DNA of 64,000 nt from Bacilli bacterium (GTDB lineage: Bacteria > Bacillota_I > Bacilli_A > RFN20 > CAG-826). The notes under the pieces were generated by a model that had not been told where the DNA came from, ran no database searches, and was given only the letters and a program-made list of their open reading frames with translations. The translations under genes were made by a program, and so were the position numbers. The stretch is from assembly GCA_024399115.1 (NCBI GenBank), contig JAKSHZ010000003.1, positions 62,001 to 126,000 on the forward strand, read 5' to 3'. Positions 56,395 through 64,000 of the stretch are shown piece by piece (positions within the stretch are counted from its first letter, which is position 1; each line of letters begins with the position of its first letter).

Positions 56395-56501
56395 TAAATT
56401 TTCTCGGTACAACAGACGATACACGACTTATTACTAAGTGCGTTAAAAAGTTTAACAAAGTCATTACTTAAAAACAAGTAGAAAATAAAAATAATTAAAA
56501 A

Positions 56502-56530
56502 AGGAGATAATCTTTAAGAAATTACCCCCT
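56502..56530 (-). terminator. Terminator of the pilus-like operon
   Basis: GGGGGTAAT and ATTATCTCC (with G-U pairs), loop of nine bases, then TTTTTT on the minus strand. Confidence 0.7.
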
Positions 56531-56546
56531 TATACTCGGCATTATA

Positions 56547-56714
56547 CTAATAATGTAGAGTTGTTTTGCCTGTTAAATCATCGCTGATGTCTGATACTGT
56601 TTCTTTAACCGTATCTTTCATATCTTCAAAGACGCCTTTGATTGCACCACCTACAGCACCGAAGACCATCAAGACTAAAATTAGGCCTAATAATTGTCCT
56701 TTAATTTCAGACAT
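56547..56714 (-). CDS. 55-aa candidate major pilin of the Tad-like operon
   Basis: Small protein starting MSEIKGQLLGLILVLMVFGA behind AAAAGGAG. A short hydrophilic leader with Lys-Gly-Gln is followed by about 18 hydrophobic residues, a Gly-rich turn (VGGAIKG) and an amphipathic acidic helix (FEDMKDTVKETVSDISDDL). That is the layout of Flp/type IVc pilins and class III signal peptides, in which a peptidase cuts after the Gly of K-G-Q. The Glu five residues after the cut in Flp pilins is absent. It is the last gene of the operon, next to the TadE-like gene. No prepilin peptidase lies in the window. Confidence 0.7.
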   Translation of the reverse strand: MSEIKGQLLGLILVLMVFGAVGGAIKGVFEDMKDTVKETVSDISDDLTGKTTLHY

Positions 56715-56726
56715 AGAATTCTCCTT

Positions 56727-57065
56727 TTAATTAAAGTATCCAACAACTGTCATTCTTTGAATGGTTATGTTAAATTCTTCTCCAATTATGAAAGGATGAT
56801 AGGTTGTTGAGAGATTATAAATGATATCGTCACCAAAAGCGGGGTTACTGTCACTAACTAATGTAAAGTCTACATGATAGAATCGTTCAATATAGTTAAT
56901 TGCATCACTACTAACATCACCATTTTTAGATAGGAAATACGAGATGTTAATAGACTTGCTATCTAGCAATGCATACGAGTTTTGAATCATTATAAGGTCT
57001 ATTGAAAAAACGCTGAAAAATACAACGAAAATCATAGACATCATTAAAGATAACTTATATGACAT
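56727..57065 (-). CDS. TadE-like minor pilin candidate
   Basis: Protein of 112 residues with one hydrophobic helix near the N-terminus (about residues 5-27), followed by a polar ectodomain (SNPAFGDDIIYNLSTTYHPFIIGEEFNITIQR). Position after TadC and size fit a TadE/TadF-type pseudopilin, but the sequence is too diverged to assign with certainty. Its start overlaps the tadC gene by 11 bases. Confidence 0.6.
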   Translation of the reverse strand: MSYKLSLMMSMIFVVFFSVFSIDLIMIQNSYALLDSKSINISYFLSKNGDVSSDAINYIERFYHVDFTLVSDSNPAFGDDIIYNLSTTYHPFIIGEEFNITIQRMTVVGYFN

Positions 57066-57726
57066 TTACTAAATCTCCTATTATTGAGATGACTCCTATA
57101 GTAAGGAGTATTGTAATTAATGCAGCACCCACTAATGGTAAGCTAGCCAGTATAGATAAACTTCTTTTCTTTTTTTCTACATTTTCAAGCTGTTTGGATT
57201 TCAAGAGCTCATTGAAAATGAGTTGAAATTGTTTTATCTGCTCAAAAGATTCACCTTGATCTACCATCGAATAGATCGATAGCATAATATTCGTCGCGAT
57301 TTTGATTTTAAATTTCTTAGCAAAATTCACAAAAGGTTGTACAGATTTATCCTTGTCAATATCCACCAAAAGACTAGAAATCGCCTCTTTCATCCATTCA
57401 CTGGTATATTGAATTACCTTATTGAAAGATTGGTATACATTATTTCTATTTTCGATAAATATTTCGAAATAAGATATCGCTGTTACAAACTCGTTTTCTC
57501 TTTCTTCGTCGATTGCTTTAGCTTTAGCACCATAGTTAGAAAGGAATAAATAATCCACTATTAAATCGAATAAGATTAGATATATGCAATAATTATGTTC
57601 CCTGGTTAGTAAATATACGATTGCGGTTAAGACACTAAACAACAGATTTATGAAGATTAGCTTCTTAATTTCTGACTTATAGTCTAAACCACAATACTCT
57701 ATTTTTTGCCTTAATCTATTTTTCAT
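57055..57726 (-). CDS. tadC: TadC-like platform membrane protein
   Basis: Inner-membrane protein of the pilus assembly platform, 223 residues from ATG 57726 (TAATG overlap with tadB, behind GGGGTGGG); a GTG three codons upstream is less likely. Hydrophobic segments lie near residues 25-60 and 190-215. The cytoplasmic part holds INLLFSVLTAIVYLL ... VDQGESFEQIKQFQLIFNELLKSKQLENVEKKKRSLSILASLPLVGAA, the GspF/TadC pattern. Partner of the TadB-like protein. Confidence 0.8.
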   Translation of the reverse strand: MKNRLRQKIEYCGLDYKSEIKKLIFINLLFSVLTAIVYLLTREHNYCIYLILFDLIVDYLFLSNYGAKAKAIDEERENEFVTAISYFEIFIENRNNVYQSFNKVIQYTSEWMKEAISSLLVDIDKDKSVQPFVNFAKKFKIKIATNIMLSIYSMVDQGESFEQIKQFQLIFNELLKSKQLENVEKKKRSLSILASLPLVGAALITILLTIGVISIIGDLVNVI

Positions 57727-58418
57727 TAATCCCACCCCTTAATGTCTATATCTACTACCTTTCTAATAGCTATATGGATACTAAGCAAAGCAAACGCGAA
57801 AACAAAAATAACTGACATCTGATAAAAATTGTTTTTAACGATGTGAACAAAGAAATCACTTAATGCGAATTTTAAAATGGCTAGTATAGAAAGCGCGAAA
57901 GCCCACAAAATTGTGAACTCAACGATAGAATTTTTATTCATTCTTTCTACATTCACTAAGAATTCTTCATTTTGACGAATTTGATTTAATAAATTATTAC
58001 TCATTTTAATGATGTCTCCCCCTTCTTCGGTATGTAAAGTCACCAGATCCACAAATAAGTAATACATGTCGAACTTAAAATAATTCTTTAAATATTTAAC
58101 TTTCTCTAAAGGATCATCTGTTTCTAGAGAGTTTATTAAATCGATGGTTTCTTCATTTTGAGATTCTAGGGCCGTGGCTAAAGCCCCAGAAATATGCCCC
58201 TTAATTGAAAGGGATATTAGGAAATTGTTGACGAACTGATAACAATCTTGAAACCTTGTTATCTTCTCGTTTTTATTTTTTAACACTCTTGTTGCGTATA
58301 TTGCAAAATATAGGAGTGTTACGCCGCCTACCGCGGCAGAGCTAATTAGATTATTAGTGGAGATAAAAGCGACTATAAAAAACGCTATACTAACAATAAG
58401 ACCAAATAGTAAAGTCAT
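57726..58418 (-). CDS. tadB: TadB-like platform membrane protein
   Basis: GspF-domain membrane protein of 230 residues: two N-terminal helices, a cytoplasmic helical domain (RFQDCYQFVNNFLISLSIKGHISGALATALES ... LVTLHTEEGGDIIKMSNNLLNQIRQNEEF) and two C-terminal helices. The EGGDIxxMSNNLLNQIR pattern is the TadB signature. ATGA overlap with tadA. It forms the platform for pilus subunit extraction with TadC. Confidence 0.85.
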   Translation of the reverse strand: MTLLFGLIVSIAFFIVAFISTNNLISSAAVGGVTLLYFAIYATRVLKNKNEKITRFQDCYQFVNNFLISLSIKGHISGALATALESQNEETIDLINSLETDDPLEKVKYLKNYFKFDMYYLFVDLVTLHTEEGGDIIKMSNNLLNQIRQNEEFLVNVERMNKNSIVEFTILWAFALSILAILKFALSDFFVHIVKNNFYQMSVIFVFAFALLSIHIAIRKVVDIDIKGWD

Positions 58419-59473
58419 CTTTTATCTCCGAGGAATAAATCAATAAATTCATCGCTACAGTTTGCAATGTCGATTTTTTCTTCTATAAATCTCGGTATGC
58501 GATGATACTTATGATTTATTCCGTCGCTTTCGAATATGTTTTCCATTTTATTGTTATCGTAGAATCCGATATCTGAGATGTAACGAATAATCGCTCCATC
58601 ATCAGCTATCCTTTTCTTTAAATAGACATAAAATTTCATGTGGTATCCAAGATCAGTTAATGTTTCATCAAAATCTAGCAAGTGATTAGCCATTAAGGCC
58701 ATTCTTGCCATTCTAATAGGCATAGTAGATAGGTCGTAACTATGAATTGTCGTAATTACAGGATGCCCAGTAAGTGAGGAGTTTAATACATCTAGCATTT
58801 CCTCTCCTCTCGATTCTGCGACAATTAACCAATCTGGATTACTTCTTAATGCGTTTTTAACAAGCTGTTGAATCGTCGAATAGTTATTTCTTTCATCAGC
58901 TTGCCATACATTGATATCGATAGAAGTCCTAAAAGGTAAGGAGTCGAGTTCTAAAATGTTGTCGATCACTATTACTCTTGTATGTTCGCTCATACAGGAT
59001 ATTAAATACTTCTGAAACTCTGTCTTACCTGTACCTACAGTCCCCCCTATTACTATCGATGTTTTTAATCTAATTAGTGTCGAAAATAGCTCTTCAAGTC
59101 CAGCAGGAAAGAAACCGCACCCTTTTTTGATCTTCGGTGAACTTGATGCGATTCGTATAGAAAACGTTATTGTATCGTCGTTTTCTATTTTTGAGATTGA
59201 TTGATGAACAGCGTTAATACGATACTTTTCTGCACTGACATCTAATATTGGGTTTTGATACGAAAATTGCTTTTCACATATGTTAGCTATTTGACGTATG
59301 AAGTCCCTTACTGTGTCTTTAGATACTTCAATGTCAGACTTTCTCCTACCGAATTGATTATCCATGTAATACAAAGATTCTCCATTATAGGAAACGTCCG
59401 TAATACTCTCTTGTTTTACTAATGCATCTAGAAATGAATTCTCAATGTAATCTACTACTTTTTTATGATCCAT
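58415..59473 (-). CDS. tadA: TadA/CpaF-family secretion ATPase
   Basis: Cytoplasmic ATPase driving pilus assembly, 352 residues. Walker A GGTVGTGKT (residues 143-151), Walker B NPDWLIVAESRGEE (about 212-225), His box TTIHSYD (241-247), and the Asp-box region RVIVIDNILELD (about 166-177). Related to CpaF/VirB11 enzymes. It is shorter than most TadA proteins, having only a short N-terminal domain. It overlaps the preceding gene by 11 bases. Confidence 0.92.
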   Translation of the reverse strand: MDHKKVVDYIENSFLDALVKQESITDVSYNGESLYYMDNQFGRRKSDIEVSKDTVRDFIRQIANICEKQFSYQNPILDVSAEKYRINAVHQSISKIENDDTITFSIRIASSSPKIKKGCGFFPAGLEELFSTLIRLKTSIVIGGTVGTGKTEFQKYLISCMSEHTRVIVIDNILELDSLPFRTSIDINVWQADERNNYSTIQQLVKNALRSNPDWLIVAESRGEEMLDVLNSSLTGHPVITTIHSYDLSTMPIRMARMALMANHLLDFDETLTDLGYHMKFYVYLKKRIADDGAIIRYISDIGFYDNNKMENIFESDGINHKYHRIPRFIEEKIDIANCSDEFIDLFLGDKR

Positions 59474-59861
59474 AGCCGTTATCGAACACCTCGTAATTTA
59501 GTGTTCGTTCGTACTTATAGTTGAATAGTAATGTGGCATGAAAGCTTACTTCCACTGCACCACATTCATTCATGACGCACATTGATTCATTTTCTTGATT
59601 ATAAAAGTAAATTTCGTAGTGAAAATTTTCCGTAAATTTTGATAGTTCAAATGTGTAATAATTTTCTAATTTTTCTCTTACTAGTTTTTGTGTAAAGAGT
59701 ATCTCTGGTTCTTCGTCTTCTACATTATGTAAAATCGAAGACTCAAAGATAGAAATTGGCGTTGAAACCACTATGCGATTAATACCGTTAATTTGATATG
59801 TAAGGCCATATACTGAGAAAGAAGTAATTAGAAAAGCCAGACCAATCAAAAGAATTAACAT
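59463..59861 (-). CDS. Small membrane-anchored protein of the pilus operon
   Basis: Protein of 132 residues with a single N-terminal helix (MLILLIGLAFLITSFSVYGL) and an extracytoplasmic domain rich in Tyr, Phe and Glu; CVMNEC could form a disulfide. Likely a minor pilin or accessory subunit by position and layout. No family recognised. Confidence 0.6.
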   Translation of the reverse strand: MLILLIGLAFLITSFSVYGLTYQINGINRIVVSTPISIFESSILHNVEDEEPEILFTQKLVREKLENYYTFELSKFTENFHYEIYFYNQENESMCVMNECGAVEVSFHATLLFNYKYERTLNYEVFDNGYGS

Positions 59862-60839
59862 CTAACTTGCCTTTCCCTTAACGCAATAATCACTCTCGTT
59901 GCAGCTACCAATTAAGTCTCTATAAACATCATAATTTACTCGAAAAATTAGAGTATATTTGTTGTATCCACAATCCTTCAAAATTATTTCAATTTTTGTG
60001 CCCAAAAAATCTCTCTTTTTGTTGACTGGAAAATAGAAATCTTGGCTTAAAACATAGCCAGGAATATACCGTGTTGATGTATCAAGATCTAATCTATCGA
60101 CGTAAAAACTATCTTTAAACTTAAAACCCTTAACTTCCTCCTTGTTTATAACTTCTATTGGAAGAGTTACTTTGCCTTCTACATGATCAAAATGCTTTAG
60201 ATTCATTTTAGGGTCATAAACACTTAATGTCCCTGATGAATACGACATAGCGGATTGATTATATAGAAAATTTAAGCTTTTTAAGTCTAACGAATAGTAA
60301 CTGTCAGCATCTATGAAGTCATTTGTATTTACAAAGTTGAAATCATCATAGAAAGTTGAAACACTTCTACTTCCTAATTTGAATGCAACATTTTTGCTTG
60401 TAAGTCTTTTAACATTATCTTCATACACATAAACAGTAGATTTTTCAATTGGGTATATAGTGACACTTTTGTCGTAAATTGAGGTTGTATTGTAATAAAT
60501 ATAAAATCTAATCTTTAATCCTCTGTAGTCAAAATACCCGCTGAGTCTTAAATCAAAATTTACACTTACAGTCTCATATTTACCAACATCATGTTTAGCT
60601 TTAGTTACTTTATAGTACTGTGTATTCGATACGGGGTCATAAACCCTCATCTCTTCATACACACTATCTCTAAAGGCTCCTAAAGAATACTTAAACCCAA
60701 TTGTAGTGTCGCTTTGATAGGCTTGATAAGGGCCGAATTGAGAACATGTAATATTTAAATTAATTTTCTCTTCATCGATTGGAGGCGCAACCGCACCGAC
60801 CAATATTCCCACTGCACCAACAAGCAAGGATTTATGCAT
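59862..60839 (-). CDS. Secreted protein of the pilus operon
   Basis: Protein of 325 residues. N-terminal hydrophobic segment (MHKSLLVGAVGILVGAVAPP), then an all-beta ectodomain with many Tyr residues, YxVYEDNVKRLTSKNVAFKLGS and Cys pairs near the C-terminus (GSCNESDYC). Could be the surface tip or a pilus-associated adhesin. Overlaps the following gene stop by eight bases. Confidence 0.62.
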   Translation of the reverse strand: MHKSLLVGAVGILVGAVAPPIDEEKINLNITCSQFGPYQAYQSDTTIGFKYSLGAFRDSVYEEMRVYDPVSNTQYYKVTKAKHDVGKYETVSVNFDLRLSGYFDYRGLKIRFYIYYNTTSIYDKSVTIYPIEKSTVYVYEDNVKRLTSKNVAFKLGSRSVSTFYDDFNFVNTNDFIDADSYYSLDLKSLNFLYNQSAMSYSSGTLSVYDPKMNLKHFDHVEGKVTLPIEVINKEEVKGFKFKDSFYVDRLDLDTSTRYIPGYVLSQDFYFPVNKKRDFLGTKIEIILKDCGYNKYTLIFRVNYDVYRDLIGSCNESDYCVKGKAS

Positions 60840-61170
60840 CCATGAAATTCCTTAAAAATTTAGACATCGCTATTTTCTTGATTCTGTAATAACTGCTCTT
60901 TGAGAAGTATGTCTCCCACCAGAATGGATATGAATTCTGATAAAAGAAGTCGTTGTTGACGATCAACTTTTGGTTTTCGTCTAACTCCTTATAAGAATTT
61001 TCCACTCGTGCGACGTACGTTGCATAATGGGATTCAGTGTCCTTTTCGCCACTTGACACTCTTCCTTCTTTTTTGCGCAGCCATTCTTGGCATAAAAGAT
61101 ACCTAGCAGCTATTTGTGAAATTTTTATTTCCATCAAATGGTAGGTATTACGATTAATTTCGTCATCCAT
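60832..61170 (-). CDS. Cytoplasmic first gene of the pilus operon
   Basis: Protein of 112 residues, no signal or membrane segment, behind a perfect GGAGG. The C-terminal FWWETYFSKSSYYRIKKIAMSKFLRNF resembles small regulatory or sigma-factor-like helix-turn-helix proteins of Mollicutes and phages, but not enough for an assignment. As leading gene it may regulate the operon. Confidence 0.6.
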   Translation of the reverse strand: MDDEINRNTYHLMEIKISQIAARYLLCQEWLRKKEGRVSSGEKDTESHYATYVARVENSYKELDENQKLIVNNDFFYQNSYPFWWETYFSKSSYYRIKKIAMSKFLRNFMDA

Positions 61171-61248
61171 GCAAATTTCCTCCTATACTTATCTATAGAT
61201 AGCGATTTTTTCGAAAATCTTTCAAAAAAAATTAAAAAAGTTTTCAAA

Positions 61249-61279
61249 AGAAAAAGTTAATCTTATTAATAAGATTAAA
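61249..61279 (-). terminator. Rho-independent terminator after the MFS gene
   Basis: A perfect 22-base palindrome (61257-61278, core CTTATTAATAAG) with a T-rich tail on the minus strand. Confidence 0.75.
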
Positions 61280-61325
61280 AATTTTTGATTTTTTTTGCTA
61301 TTTTTATATATCAAAGGAAATTTGT

Positions 61326-62951
61326 CTAAATTTTTACCGCGACGTTTTCTTCTGATTCAATTTCCAAATTAAACTTTTTTGTGGCATACTCAGAAACAAT
61401 CTTTCTAGATGCTTCCTCATATCCCTTATTTAAAAACTTAGGATTTGACAAATAGTTCACGCATACGCACTTGCTATTATCTATTCTAGATAAAACAATT
61501 TGTCCAATTGGCGTTGCATCGCTCATTAAAAAGAAATAGACATTATTTGAATCGCTATTAACTTTATTCAAATACGAATTGACAATATCGGAATTGTAGT
61601 TTAATTCATTATATAAAATTTCACTATTAAGTTCAGAATTAAATTTATAAGCTTTTGCGTACTCTTTAATAAGAGTTTCGTTGGCGCTTCTAACCGAAAT
61701 AACACAACCATCAGAACTAATAACTGAATGATATAAATTTTTGTATTTTTTCTTATCAAAATATCTCATTAAAATTAAAATACCCAAAGATAAAATTCCA
61801 ATAGAAATTACTGTGATCCAAGCAGGCACTCTACCACCTGCATCATATACTTTTCCAATACCTAAAGTGATAAGGCTTCCAAATAACATTCCGAAAATAT
61901 TTGTAAACGCCATTAGTCGTCCTCTATGAGATGCAGGAATTCTCCTTGTAAGGAATGGACTCATCGTAATTGTGACAATAATTTCACCCCAAGTAAAAAT
62001 AACCATGGCTATATAATTGAAGGCTACAAAGTTAATTAAACCAAAGAACATACCGTAACCAATGAGGAATAATACCATACCTAATAGTACTTTTGTTGTA
62101 TCAAAGTATTTCTTCAATAAAGCTGTAATTGCAGCAGTAAATACAACAACAGTAATACAGTTTAAGGAAGATAAAGTACCGAAGATTACTGAACCATTAT
62201 CACCATAATTAGCAGCCAAATCTAACGGCAATAAATAGTTATACATTGAGTAGAATCCGTTTTCTAATCCACCATATAAAATGAATAAAATTAGAACAGA
62301 ATTTCCAAAAATATATTTGAAAATATTTGTCTTTTCTCCAAGATCTTGTTCGTACTCATCATCTAACTCATTTTTTTCTTTTTCTGTATTCTTAATTAAT
62401 AAGAAAATTAATAAAGTAGATAATGCGATAGAAGCGCCATTAATTAAGAAAGCGATATTTAAATAATTATTGAATAAAAGACCCCCGAGTGTAGGGGCTA
62501 AAACTAGTCCTAAGTTTGCACCTAAGTAGGTTAATGAATATGCACGATCTCTATCCTTAGATGTTGTAAGGTCAGCAACTAATGCATCATAGCTCGCATA
62601 TTCAATTGATTGGAACATACTAGCGGCCATAAATACGATAATTGTTGGTAAAGACATCGGAGCAAAAGCTGCATAGATATATCCACTAACAGATAATAAG
62701 TCAAAAATTATAATCAAAGTCTTCTTATTAAAAGTGTCAGCGAGCTTTCCACCAAGAAGCGTCATAGGTACTGCAACTAAAGTATTAATTACCATGAATA
62801 AAGCAATTGTAGCCGCATCCATACCGAGTTTATTACTTAAAATCAAAGTTAAAACAGGCCAAATCATTGAACCTAAATTTGTCATCATTCTTCCTATGAA
62901 TAAGACATATAATTCTTTTCTTAATCCTTGGTACTGTTTAAAAATCTTCAT
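61326..62951 (-). CDS. MFS transporter with extra C-terminal domain
   Basis: Membrane exporter of 541 residues. Twelve hydrophobic segments occupy about residues 10-400, with the MFS motif A GGKLADTFNKK between helices 2 and 3. The last ~130 residues are cytoplasmic: FFLMSDATPIGQIVLSRID ... YLSNPKFLNKGYEEASRKIVSEYA, which recalls a GNAT acetyltransferase strand-helix pattern (GxI then GYxxEA). The fusion is unusual. Multidrug or metabolite efflux is likely, substrate unknown. Confidence 0.82.
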   Translation of the reverse strand: MKIFKQYQGLRKELYVLFIGRMMTNLGSMIWPVLTLILSNKLGMDAATIALFMVINTLVAVPMTLLGGKLADTFNKKTLIIIFDLLSVSGYIYAAFAPMSLPTIIVFMAASMFQSIEYASYDALVADLTTSKDRDRAYSLTYLGANLGLVLAPTLGGLLFNNYLNIAFLINGASIALSTLLIFLLIKNTEKEKNELDDEYEQDLGEKTNIFKYIFGNSVLILFILYGGLENGFYSMYNYLLPLDLAANYGDNGSVIFGTLSSLNCITVVVFTAAITALLKKYFDTTKVLLGMVLFLIGYGMFFGLINFVAFNYIAMVIFTWGEIIVTITMSPFLTRRIPASHRGRLMAFTNIFGMLFGSLITLGIGKVYDAGGRVPAWITVISIGILSLGILILMRYFDKKKYKNLYHSVISSDGCVISVRSANETLIKEYAKAYKFNSELNSEILYNELNYNSDIVNSYLNKVNSDSNNVYFFLMSDATPIGQIVLSRIDNSKCVCVNYLSNPKFLNKGYEEASRKIVSEYATKKFNLEIESEENVAVKI

Positions 62952-62991
62952 GGGAACATTCTACACAAAAAATGCCAATTCGTAAAATAAT

Positions 62992-63035
62992 CATATTAAT
63001 AATATGAAATAAGGTATACAATACACGCATTAGGG
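62992..63035. promoter_or_regulatory. Divergent promoter region with palindrome
   Basis: CATATTAATAATATG (62992-63006) is a near-perfect palindrome between the MFS and acyltransferase genes, with TATACAAT-like -10 sequence just downstream on the plus strand. Confidence 0.4.
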
Positions 63036-63044
63036 GAAAATTAG

Positions 63045-64000
63045 ATGAAAAAAACAATCGCAAAACAATTAGAAACAAGAACATATAAGCCTATGAATAG
63101 GTTTTTCTATTTCCTTTATCATTTTGTTATGGCAACTGTAACACTTAGAAAATATAAGCCCGTTATTGTTAGAAAAGATGATATTCGTAAGGAAAAAGAG
63201 CCATGTTTTATTGTATTTAACCATTTATCAAGATTAGATCATATGTACGTTTTACAAAGCGTATATCCAAAGCCATATAACATGATGTGCGCGTATAACG
63301 AATTCCATAGAGGCCACCTCGCTGGAGTTTTCAGTTTGAGCAAAATTCTTCCAAAGAAGCAATTCACAAACGACCCTCTTGCTATTAAAGCCGTTATGAA
63401 AATTTTCAAAAGAGGCGGATCAGTTGCGCTTGCTCCTGAAGGAATTGCCACTATGTACGGTGAATCTCATCCTCAAATTCCTGGAACAGGAAGATTAATT
63501 AAGATGTTCAAGCATCCTGTTTACTTCATCGAATTAAGAGGACAACACTTAACAACATCTTGGACAAGCCCTGCTGAAAGAATCGGAAAAACATTCGCTA
63601 CAACAAGCCTTCTTCTTTCAAAAGAACAAATCGAAAAAATGACTGCAGATGAGATCGATGAATTAATTAATAAAGTTACATACCACGATGAATATGAATG
63701 GGCTAAGGAAAATCAAGTCGAATATTCAAATATCGACACAGCTTATGACAGATTAGAAGACTTCCTTTATAAGTGCCCAAAATGTGGCAAAGAATTTAAA
63801 ACGATTGGCAAAGATGGAAAATTTGTTTGTGAAGAATGTGGAAGCGGTTTCACTTTCGACAACAAATACAATATGACACCACTTTCTGAAGATTCAAAAA
63901 TCTTTGACACTCCTACTAAATGGGTCGAATGGGAAAGAAAGAACATTATCGACGAAATCAGAGCTAACCCTGACTACGAAATTAGATTCAAAGCTCAATT
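63045..64000 (+). CDS. PlsC-type 1-acyl-glycerol-3-phosphate acyltransferase with zinc ribbon, 3' end outside window
   Basis: Membrane-associated acyltransferase of phospholipid synthesis. Starts MKKTIAKQLETRTYKP behind AGGGG. The catalytic NHLSRLD (HX4D) is at about residues 70-76 and the second motif is ALAPEGIATMYG. After the acyltransferase domain there is a four-Cys zinc ribbon (CPKCGKEF ... CEECGSGF) at about residues 245-267, which is unusual for PlsC. The gene is open for 318 codons to the window end. Confidence 0.85.
   Translation, partial: MKKTIAKQLETRTYKPMNRFFYFLYHFVMATVTLRKYKPVIVRKDDIRKEKEPCFIVFNHLSRLDHMYVLQSVYPKPYNMMCAYNEFHRGHLAGVFSLSKILPKKQFTNDPLAIKAVMKIFKRGGSVALAPEGIATMYGESHPQIPGTGRLIKMFKHPVYFIELRGQHLTTSWTSPAERIGKTFATTSLLLSKEQIEKMTADEIDELINKVTYHDEYEWAKENQVEYSNIDTAYDRLEDFLYKCPKCGKEFKTIGKDGKFVCEECGSGFTFDNKYNMTPLSEDSKIFDTPTKWVEWERKNIIDEIRANPDYEIRFKAQ

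Noticed and set aside
56212-56424. 70-aa open frame across the tRNA pair
   Set aside because: It is a translation of tRNA-Glu and tRNA-Asn and their flanks; no ribosome site.

Overview
The window comes from a low-GC, Gram-positive-type bacterium of the Bacilli/Erysipelotrichia kind, most likely an uncultured gut or rumen anaerobe. The signs are many short-spaced genes with AGGAGG-type ribosome sites, a large set of lipoproteins with a Gly-Cys lipobox, DUF3899, MetNIQ and FeoAAB transporters, and no outer-membrane genes. TGA is used as a stop (for example at 40878), so the code is the standard bacterial one. I cannot name the species.

Positions 1-13155 (minus strand) hold exported proteins: a lactocepin-like S8 protease cut by the window edge, an M6 metalloprotease lipoprotein, and four lipoproteins carrying CxxC ribbon repeats, InlB-type repeats, a Big-like domain and collagen-like Gly-X-Y repeats. 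Positions 13392-17794 are housekeeping: a DUF3899-like membrane protein, an alpha/beta hydrolase, an acyl-ACP thioesterase, then hypB-hypA and a ferredoxin-like protein on the plus strand. Positions 17844-20243 hold metN-metI-metQ behind a methionine-rich leader peptide (MKQVMMMMQMM...) with mutually exclusive antiterminator and terminator hairpins. This is a complete ribosome-mediated attenuator and the most striking regulatory element in the window. After it come an iron-dependent alcohol dehydrogenase, a Fic protein, and a ferrous-iron locus (feoA, feoA, feoB, a 56-aa Cys-rich membrane protein) divergent from a DtxR-type repressor.

Positions 26275-30435 look like an accessory, defence-type island: a DUF6883/DUF4926-like toxin-antitoxin pair with a truncated second antitoxin and a three-arm switch in its leader, an XRE regulator, a pRiA4b ORF-3-like protein, an AbiEi-like protein and a YhcG/DUF1016 nuclease. 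Then follow tRNA-Trp, a NUDIX hydrolase, an Fbp/PotA-type ABC importer and a GH10 xylanase lipoprotein.

Positions 36984-54947 form a fructan-utilisation locus: five-unit carbohydrate-binding lipoprotein, CUT1 ABC importer (two permeases, solute-binding protein, DUF624 protein, MsmK-type ATPase), a binding lipoprotein, canonical and atypical GH32 enzymes outside and inside the cell, a PfkB fructokinase and a divergent LacI regulator. A 41-aa peptide gene at one end shares TTGTGC elements with the regulator's own control region.

Positions 55171-56394 hold a lone uncharacterised gene and tRNA-Glu/tRNA-Asn beside a decayed inverted copy of the same tRNA pair. Positions 56547-61170 form a compact Tad/type IV pilus-like operon ending in a 55-aa candidate pilin. 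The window closes with an MFS transporter carrying an extra C-terminal domain and a PlsC-type acyltransferase that runs off the end.
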